Assembly: GCA_020429485.1 (NCBI GenBank)
Contig: JAGQLK010000081.1
Span: 1 to 5,772, forward strand
Origin: Candidatus Dojkabacteria bacterium
Lineage (GTDB): Bacteria > Patescibacteriota > Dojkabacteria > B142 > OLB20
Length of the DNA: 5,772 nt
Direction of reading: 5' to 3'
Shown in pieces: positions 5,398-5,772 of the stretch. The notes beneath the pieces are model-generated. The model saw nothing but the letters and a program-made list of their open reading frames with translations. It was not told the DNA's origin and ran no database searches. Every line of letters begins with the position of its first letter. Within the stretch, counting starts at the first letter, position 1. Both the position numbers and the translations under genes were made by a program.

Positions 5398-5772
5398 ATG
5401 GATGACAATTCCTTAACATTCACAGAAGAAGGTCTAAAGAATATCGAAGAAGAATTAGAAGATAGGAAAACTAATGTCAGAACTAAGATTGCCGATGATA
5501 TAGATAAAGCCAGAGAACAAGGTGACTTATCTGAAAATGCTGCATATAAAGCCGCTTTGGAAGCAAAAGAATTCAATGAAAATAGAATTACTGAGCTTGA
5601 AGATATGCTTAATAGAGCAACTATCAGTGAGAAGGCCGAGAAGGGTCTTGTAGGAATCGGTGTTAAAGTTAAGCTCCAGAATTTATCTAATAATTCTGAA
5701 TATGAGTTTGATATAGTTGGCCAAAGTGAAGCCGATCCTGTAAATAAAAAAATTTCAATCGAATCTCCAATT
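5398..5772 (+). CDS. greA: transcription elongation factor GreA, 3'-truncated
   Basis: GreA binds RNA polymerase through its secondary channel and stimulates cleavage of backtracked transcripts. The visible 125 residues cover nearly all of a protein usually about 155-160 long. The N-terminal coiled coil begins at LTFTEEGLKNIEEEL. The tip carries the signature QGDLSENAAYKAA with acidic D43 and E46, corresponding to the E. coli residues D41 and E44 that coordinate the catalytic magnesium. The C-terminal FKBP-like domain is present up to QSEADP and the ISIESPI block, where the window ends. ATG 5398 is the only credible start, since an in-frame TAA lies at 5386-5388. It begins 5 bases after the fusion gene stop. 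No Shine-Dalgarno sequence lies at a usual distance; an AAGGAG at 5358-5363 is 34 bases away. It may be read through from the PEGA promoter or transcribed from the internal promoters at 5163-5212. Confidence 0.97.
   Translation, partial: MDDNSLTFTEEGLKNIEEELEDRKTNVRTKIADDIDKAREQGDLSENAAYKAALEAKEFNENRITELEDMLNRATISEKAEKGLVGIGVKVKLQNLSNNSEYEFDIVGQSEADPVNKKISIESPI

Noticed and set aside
4507..5576. Minus-strand open frames at 4507-4701, 5150-5368 and 5385-5576
   Set aside because: They lie opposite well-supported coding sequence of the fusion gene and greA, show no recognisable motif, and have no promoter or terminator of their own.
1..5772. UGA recoding as in Gracilibacteria/Absconditabacteria
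   Set aside because: TGA ends the J-domain-like gene and the PEGA gene at sensible places, and no in-frame TGA interrupts the conserved proteins.
1..5772. Mobile element, CRISPR array, tRNA or riboswitch
   Set aside because: No transposase or integrase motifs, no regularly spaced direct repeats and no cloverleaf-like segment were seen; gaps between genes are all under 100 bases.

Overview
The window is AT-rich bacterial chromosomal DNA that uses the standard bacterial code: TAG, TAA and TGA all act as stops. Short intergenic gaps, missing Shine-Dalgarno sequences, a PEGA-domain surface protein and a large DUF4012 membrane protein together suggest a Candidate Phyla Radiation / Patescibacteria genome, perhaps of the Dojkabacteria (WS6) or Microgenomates type. 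That placement is inference from gene content; only phylogeny of the S9 and GreA sequences would settle it.

Layout. Bases 2-379 (+) are the 3' part of rpsI (ribosomal protein S9). Converging on it at 408-1037 (-) is an unrecognised 209-residue protein with one, possibly two, LuxR/GerE-like helix-turn-helix segments. Bases 1097-1420 (+) encode a small J-domain-like protein with an HPD motif. Its start is ambiguous: ATG 1097 would add a hydrophobic N-terminus, GTG 1151 would not. After a 97-base gap with two overlapping hairpins and a good promoter comes the main operon (+): a membrane-anchored PEGA-domain protein (1518-2195), then by ATGA overlap a 1066-residue fusion protein (2192-5392), then 5 bases later greA (5398 to the window end, truncated).

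The fusion protein is the most notable object. Its N-terminal ~320 residues have the layout of an extended SDR (nucleotide-sugar epimerase/dehydratase). The nucleotide-binding glycines and the catalytic YxxxK are changed, so it looks like a pseudoenzyme. A long charged linker and one membrane helix join it to a ~580-residue extracytoplasmic DUF4012-type region. With the co-translated PEGA protein it probably forms a cell-envelope module with a cytoplasmic sensor or scaffold head. A link to surface polysaccharide is a reasonable guess but is not shown by the sequence.

Regulation. Two oppositely directed promoters, for the HTH gene and for the PEGA operon, share a near-identical 17-base -10 element. 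Two tandem near-consensus promoters inside the 3' end of the fusion gene probably give greA its own transcription. No convincing mobile element, CRISPR array, tRNA or rRNA was seen.
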